Assembly: GCF_000419605.1 (NCBI RefSeq)
Contig: NZ_ATTI01000001.1
Location: 967,501 to 1,031,500 of the forward strand
DNA length: 64,000 nucleotides
Origin: Sphingomonas phyllosphaerae 5.2
Lineage (GTDB): Bacteria; Pseudomonadota; Alphaproteobacteria; Sphingomonadales; Sphingomonadaceae
Direction: 5' to 3'
Shown in pieces: positions 1-8,634 of the stretch. Made by a program: the position numbers and the translations under genes. A model generated the notes under the pieces. The model was not told where the DNA came from and searched no databases. It was given only the letters and a program-made list of their open reading frames with translations. Positions within the stretch are counted from its first letter, which is position 1, and each line of letters opens with the position of its first letter.

Positions 1-182
1 CGTTCCGACGACGAGAGAGGGCGATGTTGCGGTTCCGGCAGATGAAGACGCTGCAGAAGTTCGCCTCTGTCCACGCCAACGTCCACAACCACTTCAGCCT
101 GGAGCGCCACCTCATCGATCGACAGACCTATCGGGAACGACGCTCCGCCGCACTGGCGGAGTGGCAGGCGCTCGTCAGCTGA
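1..182 (+). CDS. IS6-family transposase, C-terminal fragment
   Basis: The frame starting at base 3 reads through to a TGA at 180-182. It encodes the C-terminal 59 residues of an IS6/IS26-type DDE transposase, including the conserved FRRRERAM and RFRQMKTLQKFASVHANVHNHF stretch. The segment is closely similar to the end of the transposase at 2574-3284. It keeps the triple Arg that is shortened by one residue in that copy. The catalytic residues lie outside the window. No frame disruption is visible in the part that can be seen. Confidence 0.85.
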   Translation, partial: FRRRERAMLRFRQMKTLQKFASVHANVHNHFSLERHLIDRQTYRERRSAALAEWQALVS

Positions 183-245
183 ACGCCGCCCTCAAAGACC
201 GAATTGCATCGTGTAGAGACGGGTTCGCGTTAGACTGACAGCACC
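1..245 (+). mobile_element. IS6-family element, right end (partial copy)
   Basis: This is the 3' end of an IS6-family insertion sequence cut by the window edge. It holds the transposase C-terminus followed by about 60 bases of non-coding end. The terminal inverted repeat ends near 245 with gactgacagcacc, and the same terminus is seen at 3335-3347. The rest of the element lies upstream of the window, so whether it is complete cannot be judged. Confidence 0.85.
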
Positions 246-352
246 CAGCCAGAAGATAACAGTGGCATCGTGACTTAGGCCGTTCTTGACATATATCTAT
301 TACATATCATTGAGGCCGCAAAAGGTGGGCGGTTCCAGTGAGGGGCAGCAAG

Positions 353-1624
353 ATGATCGCCTGGTTTCGCGACAGAGCACCGATCAGAACCAAGTTTATG
401 GCGTTGGGGATCGCCTACACCAGCCTGGGCGGAGCGGCGCTGGCGGCGACGGGTGGCCTGGCGACAGGGTATCTTTCGGGAGCGATCGCGTTTGGGATCG
501 TCGTGTGCGTCGTCGCGCTTATCGCGCTTGTTGCAGCCGTTTCGCGTGTGCTGGTCTGCGATCCTTATGTGAACACCGTCGTGCGGATGGAGGAACTGGC
601 TCGTGGCGACTATACAAGCACGATCCGTTACACGCACATGAAGGATTGTGTCGGTCGCATGACCAAGGCGATGGAAGTGTTTCGCGACAACGGCCAGGCC
701 ATCGCGGCTTCAGCCGCCGCCCAGCGCATGGTGGTAGAAGCGCTTGGACAAGGGCTTGGGCTGCTCGCTGACAACGACCTTACGCACCGTATCGAGAAGC
801 CGTTCGGCGCCGACTACGAAGCACTTCGGGAAAACTTCAACCGTGCGATGTTGGCCGTATCAGACGCGATCGGCGCAGTGGCCGCCGCAACGAACGGGAT
901 TAACAGTGGGGCGGCCGATATCCGGCAAGCCTCCGACGACCTGTCGCAACGCACCGAGCAGCAGGCGGCTTCGCTCGAGGAAACCGCTGCCGCGATGGAC
1001 GAGATTACCGGCACCGTCCGCAGCACCGCAGCCGACGCACGCCGGGCCAACACTGCTGTCGGTGAGGCACGTGCCGAAGCCGAAAGCTCGGGCGAAGTCG
1101 TCAGCCGCGCGGTCGATGCCATGGGCGGGATCGAGCGTTCGTCGTCGGAAATCAGCGAGATCATCGGCGTTATCGACGGCATCGCCTTCCAGACCAACCT
1201 GCTCGCGCTCAACGCGGGCGTCGAGGCAGCACGCGCCGGCGAGGCTGGCAGGGGCTTCGCGGTCGTCGCCAGCGAAGTCCGCGCACTGGCGCAACGCTCG
1301 GCCGACGCCGCGAAGGACGTGAAGGAAAAAATCAACGCGTCCGCCAAGCAGGTCGACGCAGGTGTCGCGTTGGTCAGCGAAACCGGCAGGGCGCTACAGC
1401 GGATTATCGCGCGCATCGGCGAGATCAGCGCGCTCGTCTCGACGATCGCCACCTCTGCGGAGCATCAGGCGACCGGGCTGCAACAGGTCAACACCGCCGT
1501 CTCCGAGATGGACGGGGTGACGCAGCAGAACGCCGCGATGGTGGAAGAGGCAACCGCCGCCGCGCGCAGTCTCGCCGAAGAGGCGGATCGCCTATCCGCC
1601 TACGGTCAGGACCCATTGATGTGA
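353..1624 (+). CDS. Methyl-accepting chemotaxis protein, 3' end altered by an insertion sequence
   Basis: This is a chemoreceptor that would pass signals to CheA/CheW from the inner membrane. Two hydrophobic segments lie near the N-terminus (roughly residues 15-65), with almost no periplasmic domain between them, so an external ligand-binding domain is missing. A HAMP-like segment and a long coiled coil follow. The highly conserved hairpin tip is present (EIIGVIDGIAFQTNLLALNA, then GEAGRGFAVVASEVRALAQRSA). ATG 353 is chosen because AGGGG sits about 7 bases upstream; GTG 338 is in frame but less well placed. The last six codons (GQDPLM) are made of the terminal inverted repeat of the IS5 element that starts at 1603. 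The native C-terminus has therefore been replaced. Signalling could still work because the tip is intact. No cheW/cheA genes are nearby. Confidence 0.9.
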   Translation: MIAWFRDRAPIRTKFMALGIAYTSLGGAALAATGGLATGYLSGAIAFGIVVCVVALIALVAAVSRVLVCDPYVNTVVRMEELARGDYTSTIRYTHMKDCVGRMTKAMEVFRDNGQAIAASAAAQRMVVEALGQGLGLLADNDLTHRIEKPFGADYEALRENFNRAMLAVSDAIGAVAAATNGINSGAADIRQASDDLSQRTEQQAASLEETAAAMDEITGTVRSTAADARRANTAVGEARAEAESSGEVVSRAVDAMGGIERSSSEISEIIGVIDGIAFQTNLLALNAGVEAARAGEAGRGFAVVASEVRALAQRSADAAKDVKEKINASAKQVDAGVALVSETGRALQRIIARIGEISALVSTIATSAEHQATGLQQVNTAVSEMDGVTQQNAAMVEEATAAARSLAEEADRLSAYGQDPLM

Positions 1625-1663
1625 GCGCCGCGATCTGATTCAGGCCCCGTGAGGAGAGCGTGG

Positions 1664-2011
1664 ATGAGCGACCTGTACTGGTTGACGGATGAGCAGATGG
1701 CGCGCCTGCAGCCGTACTTCCCCAAGAGCCATGGCAAGCCGCGGGTCGATGACCGACGGGTGCTGAGTGGCATCGTCTTCGTCAATCGCAACGGACTGCG
1801 CTGGTGTGATGCACCGAGCGCGTATGGTCCGCACAAGACGCTGTACAACCGGTGGAAGCGCTGGGGTGAACGGGGCGTTTTCCTGCGCATGATGGAGGGT
1901 CTGGCGTCAGCGGAGGCCGTGCCGAAAACAGTCATGATCGACGCGACTTACCTGAAGGCACACCGCACGGCATCGAGCCTGCGGGTTAAAAAGGGGATCT
2001 CGGCCGCCTGA
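1664..2011 (+). CDS. IS5-family transposase, ORF A (N-terminal half)
   Basis: This is the N-terminal part of a DDE transposase. It contains the DUF4096-like opening (LYWLTDEQMARLQPYFPK), the WCDAPSAYGPHKTLYNRWKRW block, and the first catalytic Asp in MIDATYLKAHRTA. ATG 1664 has GGAG about 8 bases upstream. Near the 3' end the run gttaaaaaggggatc (about 1986-1999) is a candidate slippery site. A -1 shift there joins this frame to the ORF that continues through 2421, giving KKGDLGGRLIGRTKGG, which is what full-length relatives read. Without a shift the product ends after 115 residues at 2011. Confidence 0.85.
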   Translation: MSDLYWLTDEQMARLQPYFPKSHGKPRVDDRRVLSGIVFVNRNGLRWCDAPSAYGPHKTLYNRWKRWGERGVFLRMMEGLASAEAVPKTVMIDATYLKAHRTASSLRVKKGISAA

Positions 2012-2031
2012 TCGGCCGCACGAAAGGCGGT

Positions 2032-2421
2032 ATGAACACCAAGTTGCATGCCGTCAGCGATGCGGATGGGCGGCCCTTGAGCTTCTTCATGACCGCCGGG
2101 CAGGTCAGCGACTACACCGGCGCGGCAGCTCTGCTCGACGATCTGCCAAAGGCGCAATGGCTGCTTGGTGATCGCGGTTATGATGCGGATTGGTTCAGGG
2201 ACGCCCTGGAAGCCAAGGGCATCCAGCCCTGCATCCCGGGCCGTAGATCGCGCAACGAGCCGGTCAGGTACGACAAGCGGCGCTACCGGCGCCGCAGCCG
2301 CATCGAGATCATGTTCGGCCGCCTAAAAGATTGGCGCCGCGTCGCCACACGCTACGACCGATGCCCAACGGTCTTCCTCTCCGCCGTCGCCCTCGCGGCC
2401 ACAGTCATCTTCTGGCTATGA
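2032..2421 (+). CDS. IS5-family transposase, ORF B (C-terminal half)
   Basis: This frame supplies the rest of the transposase: GRTKGGMNTKLHAVSDADG, the second catalytic Asp region LLGDRGYDADWFR, and the terminal DDE Glu block RYRRRSRIEIMFGRLKDWRR. In the frame-shifted reading it is continuous from about base 1990, so the listed ATG at 2032 is only the first internal start. It is more likely to be made as part of a fusion with ORF A than alone. The DDE set looks complete across the two frames, so the element may still be mobile. Confidence 0.85.
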   Translation: MNTKLHAVSDADGRPLSFFMTAGQVSDYTGAAALLDDLPKAQWLLGDRGYDADWFRDALEAKGIQPCIPGRRSRNEPVRYDKRRYRRRSRIEIMFGRLKDWRRVATRYDRCPTVFLSAVALAATVIFWL

Positions 2422-2519
2422 CCAATGAGTCCTGACCCTAGCGGCGAAGTCGCGGCAGCGCTTGCGGCGTTAAAAGAGCGGAAGCGTATCGGCACGCCGA
2501 AACGACGTTTGATGTCCGA

Positions 2520-3347
2520 GGCACCGTCAAACCAAATGCACCGGCTAGTAACTTGGGTGGGGTAGGGCGGGCCATGCCCCGTCCGCGCAAGCCAGCCTCG
2601 CCATTTCGCTGCTTCAACTCGTCGCCCGAGGTCATCCGACTGGTGGTGGTGATGTACGTGCGGTTCCCGCTGAGCCTGCGGAACGTGGAGGACCTGCTAT
2701 TCGAGCGCGGGATCGACATCTGCCACGAGACGGTCAGGCTGTGGTGGAACAGGTTCGCCCCCCTGTTCGCCGGCGACATCCGCCGGCAGCGGGTAAGCCG
2801 GATGCGCGGCTTTCGTCACTGGCGCTGGCACCTGGACGAGATGTACGTGAAGCTGAACGGCGAGATGATCTACCTCTGTGCCGTCGATCACGAGGGCGAG
2901 GTGCTGGAAAGCTACGCGACCAAATTCCGCGACAAGGCAGCCGCACTCGCGTTCATGAAGAAGGCGCTGAAGCGCCACGGCTCGCCCGAGGTGATCACCA
3001 CCGATGGTCTTCGCAGCTATCGCGCTGCGATGAACGAACTGGGCAACGCCAAGAAGCAGGAGGTCGGCCGGTGGGCGAACAACCGGATGGAGAACAGCCA
3101 TCTGCCGCTTCGACGAGAGCGAGCGATGCCTCGCTTCCGGCAGATGGAGACGCTGCAAAAATTCGCATCCGTCCACGCCAACGTCCACAACCACTTCAGC
3201 CTGGAGCGCCACCTCATCGATCGACAAACCTACCGGGAACGACGCTTCGCCGCGCTGGCGGAGTGGCAGGCGCTCGTCAGCTGAGTGCAGCCGTCAAAGG
3301 TCGACCTGCATCGTGTGGAGAGCGGTTCGCATTAGACTGACAGCACC
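2520..3347 (+). mobile_element. IS6-family insertion sequence, complete copy
   Basis: The element has a left end reading GGCACCGTCAAACC (2520 onward) and a right end whose reverse complement reads GGTGCTGTCAGTCT (ending 3347). These form imperfect inverted repeats. The length of about 828 bp is normal for the IS6 family. The 8 bases on each side (atgtccga and cacctcgt) do not match, so there is no target duplication. This suggests that the present flanks were joined by recombination or deletion rather than by a simple insertion here. Confidence 0.85.
2574..3284 (+). CDS. IS6-family transposase
   Basis: This 236-residue DDE transposase drives replicative (cointegrate) transposition. The N-terminal helix-turn-helix region contains FRCFNSSPEVIRLVVVMYVR. 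The catalytic Asp lies in WHLDEMYVKLNGE, the second Asp in ITTDGLRSYRAA and the Glu in NNRMENSHLP. ATG 2574 is the likely start (MPRPRKPASPF). Compared with the remnant copies in this window it has lost one codon at EMIYL(C)AVDH, where another copy reads LWRAVDH. It has lost a second at SHLPLRRERAM, where others read FRRRERAM. The frame is open, but activity is not certain. Confidence 0.9.
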   Translation: MPRPRKPASPFRCFNSSPEVIRLVVVMYVRFPLSLRNVEDLLFERGIDICHETVRLWWNRFAPLFAGDIRRQRVSRMRGFRHWRWHLDEMYVKLNGEMIYLCAVDHEGEVLESYATKFRDKAAALAFMKKALKRHGSPEVITTDGLRSYRAAMNELGNAKKQEVGRWANNRMENSHLPLRRERAMPRFRQMETLQKFASVHANVHNHFSLERHLIDRQTYRERRFAALAEWQALVS

Positions 3348-3398
3348 CACCTCGTGCACGTCAGCGCTCGATCTGCATCGCTTCTTTACTCATTTCGA

Positions 3399-6317
3399 TC
3401 ACAGCCGGCCTCGCACCCCGAAGAAGAACGCCCGGCCCGAATATTCATAGAAGTTCGGGACGTTGCGCAGGTCGTTAAAGCGCTTGACCGCTTGGCCAAG
3501 CAGGTTCGAGCCCTGCGCATAGACGGTGAGATGGCTATTGAGGTCATAGGACAGGGTCGTCGAGACCTCGTGATAAGGATCCTCCTTCACCGGCAGATAG
3601 CCGAGGTTGCCCGACTGCGCGTAGGTGAAGCGCGACTGGAAGCTGTACGACACTTGCGCGCCGATCCCATGGTTCTCGTAGAACAATTTGCCGTTGGCGG
3701 AGAAGGGGATTGCACCCGGCAGGTCGGTGGTGACATCGCCCGAGGTCGCGCGTGAGCGATTGTAGGTCAGGTTGGCCTGCACGCCCAAGCCATTGTCGAG
3801 GAAATACTGCCCGCCAAGCTCGACGCCGTAAACGTCGGCACTGTCGCCGTTGCGCACCTGATATTCGACGAAGTCGAAGTTCTGCTGCTGGTTGCTGGGC
3901 TGCGCGGTCGGCGTGACCACTACGTCGACAGGCACGGTCGAGACGAAGTTGGTGATATGCTTGTAGAAGGCGGCCGCGGTCAGCGCGAGGCGGTTGGACG
4001 GATAATATTCGAGCGAGAGGTCGAGCTGGTTGGCTTCGGTAGGCTTCAGGTTCGGATTGCCCGCGTCGTAGATGATATAGGTGCCTGACTGCGCGGAAGT
4101 GGCGTCCTTGGCCGGCGACAGCTCGGCGAAGGTCGGGCGCGAGATTGCCTGCGACGCCGCGAGCCGCACGCGCAGTCCATCGGAGAGATCATAGGCGAAG
4201 TTCGCGGCGGGCAGCAGCCGCAGATAGTCGCCGCCGCCCGTTATCGGCTCGACCGGGTTGAACGCCACCGCATTGTCCTGCGTGCCCGCGCGCGGGATGA
4301 TCGTCGCGATCGAGGCGCCGTAACCCACCGACGACACCTTGGTGGCGACCAGTCGCCCGCCGATGTCGGCGCGCCAGCGCTCGCCGGCGAGGTTGAACTG
4401 GACGTAGCCCGCCCAGGTGCGCTCGCGGATGCGATAGGAGGCGGGCAGATCGTCCTGGATGATCTGGGTCGAATAGCCGGCGGGGTAGGGCGATAGCGCA
4501 CAGCCCTCGACCGTCGCGCCGCTGGAGTCGAGGCAGCTGTTCGGGTTGAGCACCGCCGGGTTGGTGTCCGCACGCGGCAGCGCGGCGAGATAGGTGTCGA
4601 TGTCGAAATTCGGGAAGTTGCGCGGGAAATTGCCCGGCAGCTTGTCGAGGATATTCGCCTGCCCGGGACGCACGACGTCCGCGCCGATCTGCCCGAAGGT
4701 GAACGGATATCCGCAATAGTTGCACGAGGTGGTATATTGATTGTCGACGGTGGTGACGTTCTTGCGCCGGTCTGTCCAGGCGGCGCCGAAGCTGATCGCC
4801 TTGAAGACGCCGTTGTCGACGCGATACTCGCCGTCTACTTTCGCGCTCTTGATCTCGTCCGAGACGTCCTGCCCCTGGATGCCGATATAGTGCGCGCGAT
4901 AGTCGTCGTTGGTGGCCTGGTCGATCGTACGCCCGCCCGGCAGCGTGATGGCGAGATCCGGCAGGCCGTTGTCGCGCGTCGCGAAAGTCGCCGAGGCGCT
5001 GGGGACGCCGGCGACGACGAAGCGATTGCGCCCGCCGGTGGCGTTGGTCGCCTTGCCGTAATAGCCGTCGAAAGCGAGCTTGAGCTGATCGACAGGGCGC
5101 CAATCGATCCGGCCGCCGATCTGATAAGTCTGGCTCTGCCGAGGCTCGTCGGTGGTCAGCACCTCTGATACGAGGTCGTTGATCGCGAAGCCGGTGACCA
5201 CGTTGTTGCGGTCGACCTGGATCGATGCCGGGTCCCAGCGCGGCGAGCCGTCGTCGCCGAGCGGGTTGAGATAGTTCGACGAGCGATAATTGTGCTGGGT
5301 GACGTCGAAGTGGCTGTAGACGCCGTCGATGGTCAGCTCGAAGCGGCTCGACGGCTTCCACTGGAAAGCGCCCGCCGCGCCGATCCGCTCGCGCTCGCCC
5401 GAGACATAGCCGACGCTGTAATAATCGGGCCAGATGTAGGCCGGGCCGGCGGCGTTCGGGTCGACCTTGCCATCGCGGTTGAAGTCGAGGCCATAGCCCG
5501 CCTCGGTCCCGTCGGTGATCGAATATTCGCCGAGATTGTCGGTGCGGAACTTGTACTTGTTGTAGCTGGCACCGACCAGCAACCCCATCGTGTCGTCGGC
5601 GAAGGTGGTGCTGACGACACCGCTGGCCCTGTAGCCGCCTTTGTCGACCAGATCGTTATACTGGCCCTCGAGCGCGGCCGAGGCGTGGAAGCCGGGACGG
5701 TCGAGCGGGCGCGCGGTGCGCAGGTCGACGTTGCCGCCGATGCTGCCCTCCAGTTCGGACGCGCGCACCGCCTTCTTCACCTCGGCACCCGATATGATCT
5801 CCGAGGGCAGCACGTCGAACTGGAACGAGCGGTCGGTGCCGTCAGTCGGCAGGATGCGGCCGTTGAGGGTTGTAATCGCGAAGTTGGAGCCGAGCCCGCG
5901 CACGGTGATGTCGCGCCCCTCGCCGCGGCCGTCGCGACCGACGGTTACGCCTGGAATGTTGGCGAGCGCCTCGGCGACGTTGCGGTTAGGGAATTTTCCG
6001 AGCTCCTCGGAAGAGATGGCGTCGACGATTGTGTCGGCGTTGCGCTTCGCCTGGATCGAGCGGAGCAGGCTGCCGCGGACGCCGCGCACGACGATGTCGC
6101 CGCCGGTCGTCAGGGGTCCGTCGGGCTGGCCAGTCTCGCCGGGCTGCTGCGACGGGTCGGACAGCACCGCCTGCGGGTCGGGCGAAGCGGTGGAGGACTG
6201 CTGCGTGCCGTCGATCGGGGCGGTCGCGTCCTGCGCCGCGGCCTGCCCGGCGACGAGGAGGGCGACCAGGCTCGCCCCGACCAGAATCTTGCCGCGCCCG
6301 TGCTGCAGCTGCCTCAT
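3399..6317 (-). CDS. TonB-dependent receptor (glycan locus receptor 1)
   Basis: This outer-membrane receptor uses TonB/ExbBD energy to import large ligands, here probably oligosaccharides. It has 972 residues: a signal peptide ending near GQAAAQ, a TonB-box-like DIVVRGVRGSL, and a plug domain (ELGKFPNRNVAEALANIPGV, ITVRGLGSNFAITTLNGR, IGGNVDLRTARPLD). A long beta-barrel follows, ending in GRAFFFGVRGRL with a terminal hydrophobic residue pattern. An extracellular-loop motif CNYCGYPF is shared with the receptor at 21441. ATG 6317 is preferred over GTG 6323 because AGGGAG lies about 7 bases upstream of it. The gene diverges from the DeoR-type regulator gene, and its promoter overlaps a T-rich operator (6362-6408). 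Confidence 0.92.
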   Translation of the reverse strand: MRQLQHGRGKILVGASLVALLVAGQAAAQDATAPIDGTQQSSTASPDPQAVLSDPSQQPGETGQPDGPLTTGGDIVVRGVRGSLLRSIQAKRNADTIVDAISSEELGKFPNRNVAEALANIPGVTVGRDGRGEGRDITVRGLGSNFAITTLNGRILPTDGTDRSFQFDVLPSEIISGAEVKKAVRASELEGSIGGNVDLRTARPLDRPGFHASAALEGQYNDLVDKGGYRASGVVSTTFADDTMGLLVGASYNKYKFRTDNLGEYSITDGTEAGYGLDFNRDGKVDPNAAGPAYIWPDYYSVGYVSGERERIGAAGAFQWKPSSRFELTIDGVYSHFDVTQHNYRSSNYLNPLGDDGSPRWDPASIQVDRNNVVTGFAINDLVSEVLTTDEPRQSQTYQIGGRIDWRPVDQLKLAFDGYYGKATNATGGRNRFVVAGVPSASATFATRDNGLPDLAITLPGGRTIDQATNDDYRAHYIGIQGQDVSDEIKSAKVDGEYRVDNGVFKAISFGAAWTDRRKNVTTVDNQYTTSCNYCGYPFTFGQIGADVVRPGQANILDKLPGNFPRNFPNFDIDTYLAALPRADTNPAVLNPNSCLDSSGATVEGCALSPYPAGYSTQIIQDDLPASYRIRERTWAGYVQFNLAGERWRADIGGRLVATKVSSVGYGASIATIIPRAGTQDNAVAFNPVEPITGGGDYLRLLPAANFAYDLSDGLRVRLAASQAISRPTFAELSPAKDATSAQSGTYIIYDAGNPNLKPTEANQLDLSLEYYPSNRLALTAAAFYKHITNFVSTVPVDVVVTPTAQPSNQQQNFDFVEYQVRNGDSADVYGVELGGQYFLDNGLGVQANLTYNRSRATSGDVTTDLPGAIPFSANGKLFYENHGIGAQVSYSFQSRFTYAQSGNLGYLPVKEDPYHEVSTTLSYDLNSHLTVYAQGSNLLGQAVKRFNDLRNVPNFYEYSGRAFFFGVRGRL

Positions 6318-6361
6318 CGCCACTCTCCCTCTTGTCGCACGCAGTGCGAAACGTTGCGACT

Positions 6362-6410
6362 TGCTATCGTGAGCGTAGCAACACTGTCAAACAGAAAAGA
6401 AACGAAACAT
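6362..6410 (-). promoter_or_regulatory. Promoter and candidate DeoR/AgaR-type operator between receptor 1 and deoR
   Basis: On the minus strand TTGACA (6390-6385) is followed after 17 bases by ATAGCA (6367-6362), a reasonable sigma-70-type promoter for the receptor. Directly upstream, and overlapping the -35 side, is GTTTCGTTTCTTTTCTG (6408-6392, minus strand). This resembles the T-rich TTTCRTTT-type boxes bound by AgaR/DeoR regulators. A near-identical block occurs at 17461-17485 in front of the second receptor. Repression by the adjacent regulator is inferred. Confidence 0.6.
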
Positions 6411-6471
6411 CGGCGGAGCATTGTAGCCGCCGGATGTGGCTGGTAAGCCGGCGCGTGAGCGGGAGGATTCA

Positions 6472-7251
6472 ATGTCCACGGTACGGGACACCAGCGGCAG
6501 ACGGCAGCAAATCAGCGCGATGGTCCGCGAGCGCGGCAGCGTGCAGGTCGCGCCGCTTGCCGAGCGTTTCGGCGTTTCGATGCAGACGATCCGCAAGGAC
6601 CTGCATTTCCTCGCCAAGCGCGGCGTTGCCGAGCGATCTTACGGCGGTGCGATCGTGGCAGACGCGGTCAACGTGATCGCCGAACCGGCGGTGGAAGCGA
6701 AACGCGCGGCGCACGTCGACGAGAAAGCGCGGATTGGCGCGTTGGCGGCGGCGATGGTGCGGCCGGGTGAATCGGTGGTGCTCGACTCGGGCACCACCAC
6801 GCTGCAGATCGCGCACCATCTGCCCGACGACGAGGACATCACCGTCCTCACCAACGACCTCGACATCCTCTGCGCGCTGGCACGCAAGGAGCGCATTCGC
6901 GTGGTGATGCTGGGTGGCGCACTGCGCCGGCGCAACCGCGCCTTCTACGGCGCGCAGACCGAGGCCGCGCTCGACGACCTGCACGTCGACAAGCTTTTCC
7001 TCGGGGTCGACGGCTTCGATCTCGAGCGCGGCATCACCACGCACTACGAGCCCGAGGCGATGCTAAATCGAAAGATGGTGCGCGCGGCGCAGCAGGTGAT
7101 CGCGGTGACCGACCAGTCGAAGTTCAGCCGCGTGTGTCTCCACCGCATCCTCAGCGTCGCCGAAATCGACGACCTCGTCACCGACGCGAGCGCGCCCGAG
7201 GGGCTGCGGGCCGCGGCCGAGCGGCTGGGGTTTCGCCTGCACGTCGCGTGA
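6472..7251 (+). CDS. DeoR-family transcriptional regulator (AgaR-like)
   Basis: This 259-residue regulator probably represses the surrounding glycan genes and responds to a sugar phosphate. The N-terminal winged helix is clear (QISAMVRERGSVQVAPLAERF, VSMQTIRKDLHFLAKRGVAER, SYGGAI). The C-terminal DeoRC sensor domain has LDSGTTTLQIAHHL, VLTNDLDI, VMLGGALRRRNRAFYG and FLGVDGFDLERGITTHYEPEA. ATG 6472 has GGGAGG about 6 bases upstream. It is divergent from receptor 1, and similar operators lie at four promoters in the locus. The nearby AgaS- and KbaZ-like genes fit an AgaR-type role. The exact effector cannot be read from sequence. Confidence 0.88.
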   Translation: MSTVRDTSGRRQQISAMVRERGSVQVAPLAERFGVSMQTIRKDLHFLAKRGVAERSYGGAIVADAVNVIAEPAVEAKRAAHVDEKARIGALAAAMVRPGESVVLDSGTTTLQIAHHLPDDEDITVLTNDLDILCALARKERIRVVMLGGALRRRNRAFYGAQTEAALDDLHVDKLFLGVDGFDLERGITTHYEPEAMLNRKMVRAAQQVIAVTDQSKFSRVCLHRILSVAEIDDLVTDASAPEGLRAAAERLGFRLHVA

Positions 7252-7462
7252 GGGGCGGCCGGAGCCATCTCGAACCGCTGACCACACCGGCGGGCGCCGG
7301 GCGGCATGCCGGCGGTAAGCATCGGCCGCCCCGCCGCTCCGCAGTCTCAACCCGCCGGAGCAGTTTCCCATCATGTTGCGCCATCGGCACGGAGGGGATT
7401 TCGATCCGTCGAAAGGCGCAAGGAGGTCGCGATGCTTTGGCATCGTAACCGAGGAGCAACGC

Positions 7463-7490
7463 CGCGGCGGGGCGAAATCACCCCGCCGCG
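7463..7490. terminator. Perfect hairpin between convergent genes
   Basis: CGCGGCGGGG and CCCCGCCGCG form a perfect 10-bp stem with an 8-base loop. The hairpin overlaps the stop codon of the amidohydrolase gene (minus strand) and lies downstream of the DeoR-type regulator gene (plus strand). There is no T-run, so it could be a weak bidirectional terminator or an mRNA-stabilising hairpin. Confidence 0.45.
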
Positions 7491-8611
7491 TAGCGGGCGC
7501 CCAGACGGTGGTGCGACGTGGTCGGAACCCGCTCTAGCTGGAAGAACCGCCGCGCGTTGCCCCAGTAGATCTTGTCGATCACCGCGCGCGGCAGGTTGAG
7601 CCCCCTGGCGTCGGTGCCGATCGCTTCGACGCGCTGCGGCAGCGGCGTCGCGAGATAGCGCCAGTCGGCACGCCAGACGCGGTCGGCCTCCTTGGGGAAG
7701 TCGCTGGTGGCGGGCGGATTCTGCGCGCGCGCGGCGGGGTCGGGCGGGCTGTCGGTGAGGTCGGTGCCGTAGAGGATGCGATCCTGGTACTTGATGAAGA
7801 AGGCGCGCACCTTCTCGATGTCGGCGTTGGACTGGACCTGCAGGTTGGACAGCCGAGCGGCGAGATCGACCACCGTGTTGGGATAGCGGTCGAAGAAGTG
7901 CGCCAGCTCGTCGACGCTCCACTCCAGGCTGGCCATGTGCGCGCCGTCGAAGGCGAGCTTGGGATGGCGCGCGACGAAGCGGTCGCGGGCCGCCATCAGC
8001 GCCTCGTAGCTCGGCTCCTCCGGGTGGAGGTACATGTAATACTCCGGGTGCGCCTTGAAATAGTCGCGGTCGTTGTCGGTCGTCATCTTGTCGAGCGGGA
8101 GCCAGCAGTTCTTGGGCTCCGCCTGATGCGCGATCAGCGGGATATGGCGCTGCTCCAGATGCGCCATCACGCCATCGAGCCGCGGATCGTCGAGGAATAC
8201 GCGTTTGCCGCTTGTGTCCTTGGCGACCATCCCGATGTTCTTCCACACCTTCACCGCGATCGCGCCGCGCGCGAAGGCTCGATCGAGTTGCGCGATCGTC
8301 CGCTCGGTCCAGCCTGGCGTGCCGAATCCCGACATCGAGAAGGTGGTGGCATAACGGAAATCTGCCGGGTCGGCGGCGCGCATGGCACGGGCGATCCGCG
8401 CTTGGTCCGAAAGTGCGGGGAAATCGGGATAGTCGACGTTGATCGACAGGACCTTGAAGTGATCGCGCTTCGCCAGCTCGAGGAAACGCGGGTCTTCGAC
8501 GTTGGCGTGAAAATGCGAGTCGAACTTGGCGACGCGCGCGAAGTCGGCCTCGGTATAATGCGTTGCGGACGTCGCCGCGCTGGCGATCAGCAAGGCTGCG
8601 GTTAAGCTCAT
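7478..8611 (-). CDS. Exported amidohydrolase-family (Amidohydro_2) metal-dependent hydrolase
   Basis: This TIM-barrel metal hydrolase has 377 residues and starts with a short hydrophobic signal (SLTAALLIASAATSATHY), so it probably acts in the periplasm. Metal-ligand motifs of the family are visible: FDSHFH near the N-terminus, IAHQAEP, DGAHMAS and YGTDLTD. A Trp/Tyr-rich end (KIYWGNARRFF) is typical of the group. ATG 8611 has GGAGAG about 7 bases upstream. It is divergent from the GH36 gene, and the intergenic DNA has two T-rich boxes. The substrate is unknown. It does not look like the cytosolic GlcNAc/GalNAc-6-P deacetylase NagA/AgaA, because it is exported and its motifs differ. Confidence 0.85.
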   Translation of the reverse strand: MSLTAALLIASAATSATHYTEADFARVAKFDSHFHANVEDPRFLELAKRDHFKVLSINVDYPDFPALSDQARIARAMRAADPADFRYATTFSMSGFGTPGWTERTIAQLDRAFARGAIAVKVWKNIGMVAKDTSGKRVFLDDPRLDGVMAHLEQRHIPLIAHQAEPKNCWLPLDKMTTDNDRDYFKAHPEYYMYLHPEEPSYEALMAARDRFVARHPKLAFDGAHMASLEWSVDELAHFFDRYPNTVVDLAARLSNLQVQSNADIEKVRAFFIKYQDRILYGTDLTDSPPDPAARAQNPPATSDFPKEADRVWRADWRYLATPLPQRVEAIGTDARGLNLPRAVIDKIYWGNARRFFQLERVPTTSHHRLGARYAAG

Positions 8612-8634
8612 CGTCTCTCTCCCATTCGCGCGTA

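Larger units (their letters stand above)
1603..2438 (+). mobile_element. IS5-family (IS427/IS1031-like) insertion sequence
   Basis: The ends form imperfect inverted repeats. The left end reads cGGTCAGGACCCATTG. The reverse complement of the right end reads gGGTCAGGACTCATTG. The flanks are CTA on the left (1600-1602) and TA(G) on the right (2439-2441), consistent with duplication of a short TA-centred target inside CTAG. The element is about 836 bp and carries two overlapping-frame ORFs, as expected for this group. The exact end base is uncertain by one or two nucleotides. Confidence 0.85.

Noticed and set aside
2512..3355. An 8-base target duplication around the complete IS6 copy
   Set aside because: The flanking octamers (atgtccga and cacctcgt) do not match.
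7478..8611. The amidohydrolase as the missing GalNAc-6-phosphate deacetylase
   Set aside because: It has an export signal and Amidohydro_2 motifs rather than those of cytosolic NagA/AgaA, so it should not meet the phosphorylated sugar.
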